From Beijerinckiaceae bacterium (GTDB lineage: Bacteria > Pseudomonadota > Alphaproteobacteria > Rhizobiales > Beijerinckiaceae), in assembly GCA_027533425.1 (NCBI GenBank), contig JAPZUD010000002.1, forward strand, positions 62,001-126,000: DNA of 64,000 nt. Reading direction: 5' to 3'. Shown here in pieces: positions 7,810 to 16,513 of this stretch. Both the position numbers and the translations under genes were made by a program. Positions within the stretch are counted from its first letter, which is position 1. Each line of letters starts with the position of its first letter. Under the pieces are notes generated by a model that searched no databases, was not told the origin of the DNA, and saw nothing but the letters and a program-made list of their open reading frames with translations.

Positions 7810-8829
7810 TCAGCGGATCGGCGGCGCGTATTGCAGGCCACCCTTCGACCACAGCGCATTGACGCCGCGGGCGATCTTCAGGCGGGAACCGGCACCGACG
7901 TTCCGATCGAACGACTCACCGTAATTGCCGACATGCTTGATGATCCGGTAGGCCCAGTCATTGGTCAGGCCGATGGCTTCACCGAACTTGCCTTCCGTGC
8001 CGAGCAGGCGCTTCACGTCCGGGTTGGTGGACTTCAGCATCTCGTCGACATTGGCCTTGGTCACGCCGAGTTCCTCGGCCGTCACCATCGCGTAATGCGT
8101 CCACTTGACGATGTCACCCCACTGGTTGTCGCCATGGCGCCAGGCGGCACCGAGCGGCTCCTTCGAGATGATTTCCGGCAGGACGATATGGTCGTCCGGG
8201 GCCGTCAGCTTCAGGCGCTCGGCGTAGAGGCCCGAGGCGTCCGTCGTGAACACGTCGCAGCGACCGGCATCATAGGCCTTGATCGTCTCGTCCGACGAGG
8301 CGAACGCAACGACTTCATACTTCAGCTTGTTGGCGCGGAAGAAGTCCGCGAGGTTCAGCTCGGTGGTCGTGCCCTGCTGGGTGCAGACCGAAGCGCCCGA
8401 GAGTTCCATCGCCGAGGCGATCTTCAGCTTCTTGCGGACCATGAAGCCCTGCCCGTCATAGTAGTTGACGGGGCCGAACTCGAGACCCAGCTGCGTATCG
8501 CGCGACATCGTCCAGGTGGTGTTGCGGACGAGAACGTCCACTTCGCCGGACTGGAGCGCCGTGAAGCGGTCCTTGGCGGAAAGCGGAACGAACTTGACCT
8601 TGGTGGCATCATTGAAGATGGCCGCCGCGATCGCGCGGCAATAGTCAACGTCGAGGCCCGTCCAGTTACCCTGCGCGTCCGGCTGGCCGAACCCGGCAAG
8701 ACCGGTATTGGAGCCGCATTGCAGCACGCCACGGCTCTTGACCTGGTTGAGGGTTTGCGCGGAAGCCGAACCGGCCGCCATCACGAAGGCGGCGCCAACG
8801 GCAACCGACATCAGTACTTTCTTCATCAA
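7810..8829 (-). CDS. aapJ: General L-amino acid ABC transporter, periplasmic binding protein
   Basis: Solute-binding protein of 339 residues with a clear Sec signal peptide (MKKVLMSVAVGAAFVMAAGS, cleaved near ASA-Q at about residue 24). The mature start LNQVKSRGVLQCGSNTGLAG and the ligand-binding segment WTGLDVDYCRAIAAAIF are typical of AapJ/BztA. It captures L-amino acids in the periplasm for AapQMP. A Shine-Dalgarno-like GGGGAGA lies about 8 bases before the ATG. It is the first gene of the operon; a terminator follows its stop. Confidence 0.95.
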   Translation of the reverse strand: MMKKVLMSVAVGAAFVMAAGSASAQTLNQVKSRGVLQCGSNTGLAGFGQPDAQGNWTGLDVDYCRAIAAAIFNDATKVKFVPLSAKDRFTALQSGEVDVLVRNTTWTMSRDTQLGLEFGPVNYYDGQGFMVRKKLKIASAMELSGASVCTQQGTTTELNLADFFRANKLKYEVVAFASSDETIKAYDAGRCDVFTTDASGLYAERLKLTAPDDHIVLPEIISKEPLGAAWRHGDNQWGDIVKWTHYAMVTAEELGVTKANVDEMLKSTNPDVKRLLGTEGKFGEAIGLTNDWAYRIIKHVGNYGESFDRNVGAGSRLKIARGVNALWSKGGLQYAPPIR

Positions 8830-9173
8830 CTCGTCTCCCCGAGTGTTTCATTGCTCCTGTCGCCAGCGCTCGGACACGGCGCTGCCGGGTTTGTCCCCAT
8901 ACGACAGGAATTTTCATTGCAGGCGATCTTAGACGAAAGGTCAAGGGCAAATCCGGCAATTTTGCCCTGCCAATGTCCCAAATTCTGAAATTCCGGAACG
9001 GGATTTCCGGATTTCCGGATGGAATTGGCGAAAAACCGGCAGGGTGAGAGCCAAAACGGCAATCCGACCAATTTCGAGGCGAGGCCCCGGCTCGCTTGAA
9101 AAAGTCTTGCCCGCTGATATGATCCGACATAAGAGAATTTTTCCGGTTCAGAACCTCAAATGAGAATAATGTT
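8830..9173. promoter_or_regulatory. Divergent intergenic region between aapJ and the C-S lyase gene
   Basis: This 344-base stretch has no supported gene. It is more AT-rich than its surroundings, particularly 8905-9170, and must contain divergent promoters for aapJ (minus) and the PLP enzyme (plus). Around 9000-9025 there is a short direct repeat of TTTCCGGA units. I could not assign a specific regulator site. Confidence 0.5.
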
Positions 9174-10358
9174 ATGAAACTGATGTCTCCTGAAGAAAAA
9201 CGATCCATGGGCGACGATACCCGTCTCGTCCTCGCAGGCCGCAACACTGCGGAGACGCACGGATTCGTCAACGTGCCGCCGTTCCGCGGCTCGACGGTTG
9301 TCTATCCGGATGCGGAATCCTGCCTGGCGGGGCGCAACCGGTTCACCTATGGCCGTCGCGGCAATCCGACCATGGAAGCCCTGCAACTGGCCTGGTCGGA
9401 GCTGGAAGGTGCGGCCGGCACCGTGATCTGCCCCTCCGGCGCCTCGGCCTGTTCGACTGCGCTGCTTTCCTGCCTCAAGACGGGCGACCACCTGCTGATG
9501 GTCGATTCGACCTATCGGCCAACCCGTGCGCTGTGCAACGGCCTGCTGGCCCGCTACGGGGTGGAGACGACCTATTATGATCCGATGATCGGCGCCGGGA
9601 TCGAGGCGCTGATCCGCCCGAATACCCGCGCGATCTACATGGAAAGCCCGGGTTCGCAGACCTTCGAGGTGCAGGATGTGCCCTCGATCGTCGCGGTCGC
9701 GAAGAAGCACGGGATCACCACGCTCATCGACAATACCTGGGCAACGGCCCTGCTGTTCAAGCCGCTCGATTTCGGGATCGACATCTCCATCAATGCCGCG
9801 ACGAAATATCCTTCGGGCCATTCGGACGTGCTGATCGGGCTTGTTGCCGCCAACGAGAAGGCGCTCCCGGCGCTTCAGGCCACGCATGGCGATCTCGGCC
9901 TCTATCTCGGCCCGGATGACGTGTTCCTTACGCTGCGCGGCCTGCGGACCATGCCGTTGCGGCTGCGCGAACAGGGCGCGAATGCCCTGGCGGTGGCGCG
10001 GCATCTCGACCAGCATCCGCGCATCCGCCGCGTGCTGCACCCGGCCCTGCCTTCCTGCCCCGGCCATGAGTTCTTCAAGCGCGACTTCAAGGGCGCCTCG
10101 AGCCTCTTCGCGATCGTGCTCGATGCGACAACGGATGCGCAGGTCATCGCCTTCCTCGACCATCTCAAGCTGTTCGGCATGGGCTACAGCTGGGGCGGGT
10201 TCGAAAGCCTCGCTGTGCCATTCGACTGCACAACCTACCGCTCGGCGACACCGTTCAACCTCGGCGGACGGGCGATCCGCCTGAATATCGGGCTGGAAAC
10301 CCCGGCGGATCTCATCGCCGATCTCGATGCGGCGCTGGCGGCCATGCCGAAGGCGTAA
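9174..10358 (+). CDS. metC: Cystathionine beta-lyase (PLP-dependent C-S lyase)
   Basis: Cys/Met-metabolism PLP enzyme of 394 residues, normal length. It would cleave cystathionine to homocysteine, pyruvate and ammonia. Features: YGRRGNPTMEALQ near residue 60 (substrate and phosphate contacts), the cofactor aspartate in LIDNTWAT, and the Schiff-base lysine in NAATKYPSGHSD around residue 210. The sequence FGMGYSWGGFESLA in the C-terminal domain is more typical of beta-lyases than of gamma-synthases. An internal ATG at 9207 (MGDDTRLV) could be the true start. Cystathionine gamma-lyase or cysteine desulfhydrase activity cannot be excluded. Confidence 0.88.
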   Translation: MKLMSPEEKRSMGDDTRLVLAGRNTAETHGFVNVPPFRGSTVVYPDAESCLAGRNRFTYGRRGNPTMEALQLAWSELEGAAGTVICPSGASACSTALLSCLKTGDHLLMVDSTYRPTRALCNGLLARYGVETTYYDPMIGAGIEALIRPNTRAIYMESPGSQTFEVQDVPSIVAVAKKHGITTLIDNTWATALLFKPLDFGIDISINAATKYPSGHSDVLIGLVAANEKALPALQATHGDLGLYLGPDDVFLTLRGLRTMPLRLREQGANALAVARHLDQHPRIRRVLHPALPSCPGHEFFKRDFKGASSLFAIVLDATTDAQVIAFLDHLKLFGMGYSWGGFESLAVPFDCTTYRSATPFNLGGRAIRLNIGLETPADLIADLDAALAAMPKA

Positions 10359-10364
10359 GCCGGG

Positions 10365-10970
10365 TCAGGGCGCGAGCCAGTCCTTGCGGACAAGGGTCGC
10401 GCCTTCCCAGGCGAAGGCGGCGCGGCGGTGCCCGCCATGCGCGAGATAGAGCGTTTCCATCGTCTCGACGACAATCCGCAGGACGGCGAAATTGACCTCG
10501 CCTTCCGCCAGCTCGGGCGAATGGGAGGCGGGCAGGACGAAAGCGCCGCCCGCAGCGATGGTCGTGCCTGGCGCAGGCTTCGTACCGTAGCAGGCCTGGC
10601 TCATGGGCTGTGAATGCTGCCACGCTGTGCGCGCAACCGGATCGCCATGGCTGATCGTGGCGAGACCCGTCATCCGGACCTGCAGCTTCATGCCGGGATC
10701 ATAGACATGCACCGCCACGCGCGGGTTGGCCGCGATATCGGCCACCTTGTCGCCTCGGATATCGGTATGGAGCCGCAAACGGCGGATTTCCGGCTCGATT
10801 CCGCGCAGGATCATGGTGCGCAGGCGCGGGGCGCCGTCAGGCCCCGTTGTTGCGATCGTGGGGTGATGGAAGGCCGATCGGCGTGTCGAAGCCCCTCCGC
10901 CGAGGCAGCGCCAGACCTCGGCGAGGGTGGCTTCCAGATCGTCCCAGAGCGAGGGGGCGGGCTGCTGCAC
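10365..10970 (-). CDS. Pyridoxamine 5'-phosphate oxidase-like FMN-binding protein
   Basis: Split-barrel flavin-binding protein of about 201 residues. The pattern HHPTIATTGPDGAPRLRTMI followed by DIRGDKVADIAANPRVAVHV is the family's FMN-binding layout. The C-terminus lacks the R-x-P-x-W-G-x-x-R-like end of true PdxH, so I call it only as PNPOx-like. The start is a GTG at 10970 two bases after the TGA of the upstream membrane protein gene, with an AGGGGGAC Shine-Dalgarno inside that gene's end. It is probably translationally coupled to the glycosyltransferase set upstream but has no obvious functional tie to it. Confidence 0.78.
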   Translation of the reverse strand: MQQPAPSLWDDLEATLAEVWRCLGGGASTRRSAFHHPTIATTGPDGAPRLRTMILRGIEPEIRRLRLHTDIRGDKVADIAANPRVAVHVYDPGMKLQVRMTGLATISHGDPVARTAWQHSQPMSQACYGTKPAPGTTIAAGGAFVLPASHSPELAEGEVNFAVLRIVVETMETLYLAHGGHRRAAFAWEGATLVRKDWLAP

Positions 10971-10972
10971 GG

Positions 10973-11317
10973 TCAGTCCCCCTGCGAAGCGACCTTGCCG
11001 CGTTCGCGCCGTTCCTTCGCGATCAGGGCGAGGTTGCGGAAATAGATGAAGAAACTGAGCGCCTGCCCGAGGATGATCACCGGGTCGCGCTTGTGGATGC
11101 CATAGGCCAGCACGATGGCGGCGCCGCCGATCGAGAAGAACCAGAAGGCCAGCGGAACGACGGAGCGCCCGGCCCGCTCGCTGGCAATCCATTGCACGAT
11201 GAAGCGGGCGGCGAAGAGCAATTGCCCGAACACGCCCAGCACCGCCCACCAGGTAAAATTGGTGATGAACACATCATGCAGGAAGGAATTCAGATGGGTC
11301 GAGAGCTGGATCAGCAT
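10973..11317 (-). CDS. Lipid-A-disaccharide synthase N-terminal-like small membrane protein (LAB_N)
   Basis: A 114-residue protein with three hydrophobic segments, matching the small LpxB-N-terminal-domain family (LAB_N): FTWWAVLGVFGQLLFAARFI, then WIASERAGRSVVPLAFWFFS, then LSFFIYFRNLALI. The W/F-rich SERAGRSVVP-type motif is characteristic. It lacks the LpxB glycosyltransferase domain. The family is distantly related to SWEET/PQ-loop transporters (from memory). It sits between the polyprenyl-phosphate-type glycosyltransferase and is in operon with an ArnT-like transferase, suggesting a part in moving or presenting a lipid-linked sugar. The start is the ATG at 11317; the two genes abut (the upstream gene's stop begins at 11319). 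Confidence 0.82.
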   Translation of the reverse strand: MLIQLSTHLNSFLHDVFITNFTWWAVLGVFGQLLFAARFIVQWIASERAGRSVVPLAFWFFSIGGAAIVLAYGIHKRDPVIILGQALSFFIYFRNLALIAKERRERGKVASQGD

Positions 11318-11318
11318 G

Positions 11319-12107
11319 TCAGGCTCCCGGCAACGTGCCGATTTCCGCAACCGGAGGCGTCGGGCGCTTGCGCTTGATCAGCCACCAGACGCCGGCGAGA
11401 TCCAGCACGCCGACGCGGAGACGCCCCCAGAAGCCATAATTCGAAACGCCCGAGCCGCGCGGCCGGTCAACCACGTCGAGATGCGCCACCGAATAGCCCT
11501 CGCGCTTGACCAGCGCTGGCATGAAGCGATGGATCGCATCGAAATACGGCAGGGCGAGATAGACCTCGCGCGGGAAGGCCTTGAGGCCGCAGCCGGTATC
11601 GCGGGTGCCGTCCTTCAGGATGGCGCCACGGATCCGGTTGGCCTGCCGCGACTGCCAGCGCTTGAAGGCCGTATCCTTGCGGCCGACGCGCTGGCCCTGC
11701 ACGATCCCGACCCGCCCCTCGCCCTCCTGCAGGAGGCGGATCATCTGCGGGATGAAGGCCGGGTTGTTCTGGCCGTCGCCATCGAGCGTTGCGATATAGG
11801 TGCCGCGGGCGAAGCGCACGCCGGAGCGGATCGCGGCTGACTGGCCACCGCTCCGGGCATGGCGGAGCTGGCGCAATTGCGGGTAGCTGCCGCGCAGGTT
11901 CGCGAGGATCGTGGGCGTCTCGTCGGTCGAGCCGTCATCGACGAAGATCACCTCGAATTCAGGGCCGTTCTCGAGCGCGGCGACAATCTCCGCCAGAAGC
12001 GGCGCGACATTGCCTTCCTCGTTCCGCACCGGAACGACAACCGAGATCTGCGGCAAGGCCGCGGCGGCGCTCTCCGTTTCCCCGGCAATGCTGTCAGACT
12101 GGTCCAC
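11319..12107 (-). CDS. Family 2 glycosyltransferase (dolichol-phosphate mannosyltransferase / ArnC-like)
   Basis: GT2 enzyme of about 262 residues. The catalytic fold is marked by ISVVVPVRNEEGNVAPLL, FVDDGSTDET and ATLDGDGQNNP (the DxD-type metal site). The later GCGLKAFPREVYLALPYFD block is that of the DPM1/ArnC group, which load a sugar onto a polyprenyl phosphate at the inner face of the membrane. No multi-TM C-terminal extension is present, only a short hydrophobic stretch (LAGVWWLIKRK). I take GTG at 12107 as the start (CGGAGCG upstream), 20 bases after the ArnT-like gene. Confidence 0.85.
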   Translation of the reverse strand: MDQSDSIAGETESAAAALPQISVVVPVRNEEGNVAPLLAEIVAALENGPEFEVIFVDDGSTDETPTILANLRGSYPQLRQLRHARSGGQSAAIRSGVRFARGTYIATLDGDGQNNPAFIPQMIRLLQEGEGRVGIVQGQRVGRKDTAFKRWQSRQANRIRGAILKDGTRDTGCGLKAFPREVYLALPYFDAIHRFMPALVKREGYSVAHLDVVDRPRGSGVSNYGFWGRLRVGVLDLAGVWWLIKRKRPTPPVAEIGTLPGA

Positions 12108-12127
12108 GCGGCGCTCCGTCGATTGGC

Positions 12128-13873
12128 TCAGCGGCGGACATACACGGCGATGTCGAGCACGCGCAACCGCCGCTGCTTGTCGAGCGCCGCATTGATGTTG
12201 ACCCCGCGCACACGGGTGACGAGGGCAGGCGCGGTGCGGCCCTGCAATGCCTTGCGAAATGCTTCCTCCGAGGCCCGCTCGATGAAGGCGATGCGGCAGC
12301 CCTCGCCCTCCCGGTCGATGAAGGCGGCCGCGCCGGCGCCATCGGTCATCAGGAGGGCGGTATCGGTGAGGAAGACGAGGCTCGGCTCGCGATAGCCCAC
12401 TGTCGCGTAGGCGGGGCTGGCACAGCCGGTGGCCCGTGCCGCCTCGGCAAGGCGGGGCGACAGGTTGAAGGCCTTGAGCATCGGCAAGCCGTTGGGATAG
12501 GCAGCCAAAGTGAGCATCAGCCCGGCGAAGAGCCCTGCCACCAGCGCCCGGACCGGTTTGGCCCGGCGCGCCAGCATCCAGGTTCCATAGCCGCCGAGCA
12601 GGGCCGCCAGCACGAGGAACGGCAGAGCGAGGAACGGCAGGCGCAGGACAGGCAGTCCTTCCTCCAGCAGGAGGAACAGGCCCGGCACGCCGATCAGGAA
12701 GACCAGCGGCACCAGCAAAAGCAGGAACCCGGCAAGCACGCGTGCCCAACGCGCCTGCATCAGGCCGGAACGCTCGGCCGCGATCATGATCAGGATGGCG
12801 ATGGCCGGATAGACCGGCAGCACATAATGCGGGAGCTTGGTCGGCACCGCCTCGAGGATCAGCCAGAAGGGCACGATCCAGGCAAGGAGGAAGGCCACGC
12901 CGTCATCGCGGCGCTCACGCCAGGCGAAGGGGATGGCCAGCAAAGCCAGCGGAGCGGCCGGCCAGAAAGTCACCCAGAAGACGCCGAGATAGGTACCGGG
13001 CGGCGCGCCATGCTTTTCCTGCGCCGAGCCCACCTTGGCGAGCATGTCCTTGCCGAGCGATTCGGCGAAGAAGCTGCTGCCCGCCTTGGCGAGCATCAGC
13101 GACAGCCAGGGCAGCACGACCAGCGCGACAATCAGCAGGCCGAGGCCAGGGCGCATGCCCTTCGCCCAGCCGAGATCGCGGTCACGCCAGGCCAGGACGC
13201 CAATGGCTAGGACCGCCACGAGCGGGGTAATCGGGCCCTTGACCAAGACCGCCGCGCCGATGGCCAGCCAGAACAGAACGAGGTGACGCTGCGTCAGGCC
13301 GGGCGCGATGCCCGGCGACCGGCTGGCCAGATAGGCCCGAGCCATGAAGCCGAAGGCGGCGACACTCAGCGCGCCGAGGACGGCATCGGTCTTGGCGAGG
13401 CGGGCCTCGACCCCGAGCAGCACGGAGCCGGCCATCATCAGCGCGGCCAGCAGCGCCCCCTCGCGGGAGAGGAAGGCCAGCGCTGCCCAGTAGGTCAGCA
13501 GGACCATGGCCATGGCGCCGAGGAAAGAGGGCACACGATAGAGGCCGATCGTCCGGCGGGCATCGGGCACACCGAGCCATTCGCCGATCGAGACCGTGGC
13601 GCTCTGGAGCCAGTAGATGCCGACGGGCTTCTTGTGGCGCGCCTCCTCCTGGAAGCGGATATCAACAAAATCGCCCGTCTCCAGCATCTGCTTCGACGCC
13701 TGCGCGAAACGCGGCTCGTCCCGGTCCATCGGCTGGAGCGACATCTGCCCCGGCAGGAAGAAACAGGCCGAGACCAGCACGAGGGCCAGCATGGCGCGTC
13801 GGTGGGTCCGCGTCAGCGCATGAAGCACGCCGCGCCAATCATGCTGGAACAGGGCCGAGACGGGATTGGACAT
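12128..13873 (-). CDS. ArnT-like GT-C glycosyltransferase (PMT family)
   Basis: Integral membrane transferase of 581 residues with about a dozen hydrophobic helices. The N-terminal motif MDRDEPRFAQ (D50, D52, E53) is the conserved acidic catalytic region of the ArnT/PMT group, and EEARHKKPVGIYWLQ follows as expected. These enzymes move a sugar from a polyprenyl-phosphate carrier to lipid A or protein on the periplasmic side. It is the first gene of the set with the GT2 enzyme and the LAB_N protein. The exact sugar and acceptor cannot be read from sequence. Confidence 0.88.
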   Translation of the reverse strand: MSNPVSALFQHDWRGVLHALTRTHRRAMLALVLVSACFFLPGQMSLQPMDRDEPRFAQASKQMLETGDFVDIRFQEEARHKKPVGIYWLQSATVSIGEWLGVPDARRTIGLYRVPSFLGAMAMVLLTYWAALAFLSREGALLAALMMAGSVLLGVEARLAKTDAVLGALSVAAFGFMARAYLASRSPGIAPGLTQRHLVLFWLAIGAAVLVKGPITPLVAVLAIGVLAWRDRDLGWAKGMRPGLGLLIVALVVLPWLSLMLAKAGSSFFAESLGKDMLAKVGSAQEKHGAPPGTYLGVFWVTFWPAAPLALLAIPFAWRERRDDGVAFLLAWIVPFWLILEAVPTKLPHYVLPVYPAIAILIMIAAERSGLMQARWARVLAGFLLLLVPLVFLIGVPGLFLLLEEGLPVLRLPFLALPFLVLAALLGGYGTWMLARRAKPVRALVAGLFAGLMLTLAAYPNGLPMLKAFNLSPRLAEAARATGCASPAYATVGYREPSLVFLTDTALLMTDGAGAAAFIDREGEGCRIAFIERASEEAFRKALQGRTAPALVTRVRGVNINAALDKQRRLRVLDIAVYVRR

Positions 13874-14241
13874 CAGCGGTCACTCGCTTGGCCGGCCCTC
13901 CGCGCCGACAGGGCGAAAGCCCCTGGGCGCAGATGCCGCTCACATTTTGATTCACCCGCAAAATCAACGCGCCAACCGGCGAGGATCACGTGGTTTCCGG
14001 ACGCGTATGTGCGCCCTCTGAGAAATTGATTCAAGACGACAATGACAGAAAGTCGCTCCCGCCCGGTCGAAACCGAATCTTAACACCGGCGAGTCTACCT
14101 GCCCCGGCCCTGCACGGTCGGTATCCGTGTTTTCGCGGCACGATCGATCGAAAAGATCGCTCCATGCGCCTCATGTGGCACATGAAGTTGCGGAATCAAT
14201 CTGTGAAGAAATATGGATAACGCTTTGTTATCCCGGAGCTT
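13874..14241. other. Intergenic region upstream of the ArnT-like gene
   Basis: A 368-base stretch without a supported gene. It should hold the promoter for the minus-strand ArnT-like gene near 13880-14000. At its high-coordinate end lies the tRNA-Arg terminator hairpin. A short palindrome around 14140-14155 (CGATCGATCG) is the only other local structure I see. Confidence 0.5.
14215..14233 (-). terminator. Terminator after tRNA-Arg
   Basis: Perfect 7-bp hairpin GGATAAC/GTTATCC with a 5-base loop, 8 bases beyond the tRNA 3' end on the minus strand and followed by ATATTTCTTC. The U-tract is interrupted, so confidence is moderate. Confidence 0.6.
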
Positions 14242-14318
14242 TGGCGACCCCTGCAGGGCTCGAACCTGCGACCTCATGCTTAGAAGGCACGCGCTCTATC
14301 CAGCTGAGCTAAGGGGCC
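14242..14318 (-). tRNA. tRNA-Arg (anticodon TCT)
   Basis: 77 bases including encoded CCA. Read on the minus strand: acceptor GGCCCCT pairs with AGGGGTC, the D-arm is TTAGCTCAGCTGGATAGAGC, the anticodon loop is CTTCTAA between CGTGC and GCATG (anticodon TCT), and the T-arm contains GGTTCGAACC. All four arms fold. Confidence 0.95.
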
Positions 14319-14339
14319 GATCCGCGCGGGGCGCCGATC

Positions 14340-14648
14340 TCAATGCGTCCAGGTGCCGATCCGGTCGAAGCGGAAATTGTCGGAATAGGCCATCGGCCGG
14401 CGCGAGGCCTGGCGTGGCTCCTCGACACGGTAGGCGAGACCGTTGCGGGTCGCGTAGGCGATCGCCTCTTCCTTCGTGTCGAACCACAGCTTGACCTGCG
14501 ACAGCGTGTCGGCGGAGCTGGTCCAGCCCATCAGCGGCTCGATGCTGCGCGCCTGCCGGTCGGGCTCGAACTCCAGGAGCCAGCGCCCGGTCTTCGCCGT
14601 TCCGGACTGCATGGCCGTCTTGGCCGGGCAATAGATTCTGGCGGTCAT
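14340..14648 (-). CDS. NDUFS4-like accessory subunit of respiratory complex I
   Basis: A 102-residue protein of the 'ETC complex I subunit conserved region' family (NDUFS4/18-kDa subunit), found as a supernumerary NADH:quinone oxidoreductase subunit in alphaproteobacteria and mitochondria. The hallmarks are PAKTAMQSGTAKTGRWLLEF near the start, PLMGWTSSADTLSQV in the middle, FDTKEEAIAYATRNGLAY, and the C-terminal YSDNFRFDRIGTWTH. It is soluble and docks on the peripheral arm. The gene stands alone between two tRNA genes, which is common for it. The start ATG at 14648 is preceded by CTTGAAGAAGGG. Confidence 0.92.
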   Translation of the reverse strand: MTARIYCPAKTAMQSGTAKTGRWLLEFEPDRQARSIEPLMGWTSSADTLSQVKLWFDTKEEAIAYATRNGLAYRVEEPRQASRRPMAYSDNFRFDRIGTWTH

Positions 14649-14833
14649 TGCGCAAGACCCTTCTTCAAGACACCGCGCCGGGCGAACCCGATTCGCGGCC
14701 AGCGCTGAACCCGTGAAACGCTGGCCCATCGGGCGGGCGGGATCAACGGGATTCCGATCGTCAGGCGTTTGCACGCTCGCGCGGGGCGCGTCAACCGCCT
14801 GCCCTCGATGTCGCTGCGTCGGGGAAACGAAAA

Positions 14834-14910
14834 TGGTCGGGGTAGCAGGATTCGAACCTACGACCTGTAGTACCCAAAACTACCGCGCTACCAGACTGCG
14901 CTATACCCCG
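14834..14910 (-). tRNA. tRNA-Pro (anticodon TGG)
   Basis: 77 bases including CCA on the minus strand. Acceptor CGGGGTA pairs with TACCCCG, the D-arm is TAGCGCAGTCTGGTAGCGC, the anticodon loop is TTTGGGT between GTAGT and ACTAC (anticodon TGG), and the T-arm holds GGTTCGAATCC. Confidence 0.95.
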
Positions 14911-14986
14911 AGGGCCGAACGGCCGAGGTTGTCCGGCTATCATGCCTGCCGGGGCGGGACAAGCCGGCATTCGCCGGGGCCACCCG

Positions 14987-15568
14987 TCAGCGGAATATCG
15001 GATGGACGATCCGGTCTCCCGGCTTCAGGCCGAGCCGGTTGGCGACATTGGCGTTGAGTTCGAGCACCGCCCGCACCGGCACGCCGGAGGAGATCATCTT
15101 CTCCGATTCGGGCTCCGTACGGCTCTCGATGCGATGGACGCGGCCATCGGCAAAGATGAAGACCATGTCGAGCGAGAGATAGGTGTTCTTCATCCACATC
15201 GAGACCATCTGGTCGCGCTCGAAATCGAACAGCATCCCCTGGTCCTGCGGCATGGATTGCCGGAACATCAGGCCGCGGGCCCGCTGGGCATCGTTCCGGG
15301 CGACCTCGACCATGAAGGTGTGGCGCCGCTCGCCGGAGATGATCTCGAGCCGCTCGAGCTGGCTGGCGCCGGCCATGCTGCCGCCCTGCCCGCTTGCGCC
15401 CTGGGTGTTCTTCGCCGTCTCGTCCCATTTCTGGTACATGCGGTTGAGATTGGTCGTCAGGGAAATGCCAATCACCCCGACCAGGACGACAACCAACCCA
15501 AAGATGAAGACGCGGGACCGGGTCTTGCCCCGCTCGACAGCCTTCGTGTGATCCAGCTTCTCGCTCAT
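14987..15568 (-). CDS. DUF192 family secreted/anchored protein
   Basis: 193 residues. One N-terminal transmembrane segment (about residues 20-40, VFIFGLVVVLVGVIGIS) follows a basic start, so it is anchored or exported. The DUF192 domain occupies about residues 75-190: VARNDAQRARGLMFRQSMP, then GMLFDFERDQMVSMWMKNTY, then SLDMVFIFADGRV and the end VLELNANVANRLGLKPGDRI. The family's biochemical function is unknown. The start ATG at 15568 was chosen over upstream possibilities because the domain layout fits and the upstream segment looks non-coding. Confidence 0.88.
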   Translation of the reverse strand: MSEKLDHTKAVERGKTRSRVFIFGLVVVLVGVIGISLTTNLNRMYQKWDETAKNTQGASGQGGSMAGASQLERLEIISGERRHTFMVEVARNDAQRARGLMFRQSMPQDQGMLFDFERDQMVSMWMKNTYLSLDMVFIFADGRVHRIESRTEPESEKMISSGVPVRAVLELNANVANRLGLKPGDRIVHPIFR

Positions 15569-15706
15569 GTTGCCGACGCCGTTTCCCGGCGCCCTTCCAA
15601 TCGGTGTTGAACTCGGGAGGCCGCCCTTTCGGGGCCGCTTCCCAAGCAACTATCCATCATTATGTTAAAAAATTAATTCAACCGCGTCGCGAGAACCCAC
15701 CCTGGG

Positions 15707-16318
15707 TCAATGTGATGCGGGCGGATTTCCATCCTCTGCGATCCGGACCTCGGAAGCCATCAGCCCTTTCGGCCCGTTCCCGAACCGGACATAGACAACC
15801 TCGCCGGGCGTCAGTTCGGCGATACCCGTCCTGCGCAGCGTTTCCATATGGACGAAAATATCCTCGGTCCCGTCGCCCCTGGTGACGAAGCCGAACCCAC
15901 GCAGGCGGTTGAACCATTTCACCACCACGCGCTCGAAGCCACCGGTCGGCGTCACCTGCACATGGGTGCGGGCCGGCGGCAATTGCGAGGGATGGGTGGC
16001 GGTGGAGACATCCATCGAGAGGATGCGGAAGGTCTGGTAGCCGCGCTGCCGCTCGATGGCTTCGACGACGATGCGGGCCCCTTCCGGCGCCGTTTGGTAG
16101 CCATCCCGGCGGAGGCAGCTGACATGCAGCAGGACATCCGGCATGCCGTTATCCGGAATGATGAAACCGAAGCCCTTGGAAACGTCGAACCATTTGATCC
16201 GGCCGGAAATCTCGACAAGGTCGAGCGGCTGGTCATCCTGCCGCAGATCAGCCTCCCCGGCCGATCCCGGAACCAGGAAGCGATTGCCAAAACCCTTGGC
16301 GCCGAAATCTTCACCCAT
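15707..16318 (-). CDS. Cold-shock protein with two CSD domains
   Basis: 203 residues with two cold-shock domains joined by a linker. The first has GRIKWFDVSKGFGFIIPDNG and DVLLHVSCL; the second has VVVKWFNRLRGFGFVTRGDG and DIFVHMETLRR, i.e. the RNP1 (KGFGFI / RGFGFV) and RNP2 (VLLHV / IFVHM) RNA-binding motifs in each. Double-CSD proteins of this type are common in alphaproteobacteria and bind single-stranded nucleic acid. The start ATG at 16318 gives a short N-terminal tail before the first domain. The 195 bases upstream are non-coding and could hold a structured cold-shock leader. Confidence 0.93.
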   Translation of the reverse strand: MGEDFGAKGFGNRFLVPGSAGEADLRQDDQPLDLVEISGRIKWFDVSKGFGFIIPDNGMPDVLLHVSCLRRDGYQTAPEGARIVVEAIERQRGYQTFRILSMDVSTATHPSQLPPARTHVQVTPTGGFERVVVKWFNRLRGFGFVTRGDGTEDIFVHMETLRRTGIAELTPGEVVYVRFGNGPKGLMASEVRIAEDGNPPASH

Positions 16319-16513
16319 CGCAACACACGGCCCGCGTTCAGTTCGTTGTGCCGGTACTCTCCGAACGGGCCGGAGATCACCGACGCACAACGAATCTTTC
16401 TCCTGCGTTAACCATGCCTTCAACTCCGTGAGTTCGGCAATCCCTAAACATCAAAGGGAAGCATCAGGAGCGATGAATATCCACGACCACTTTCGCTTTT
16501 GCCGGTTTTCGCT

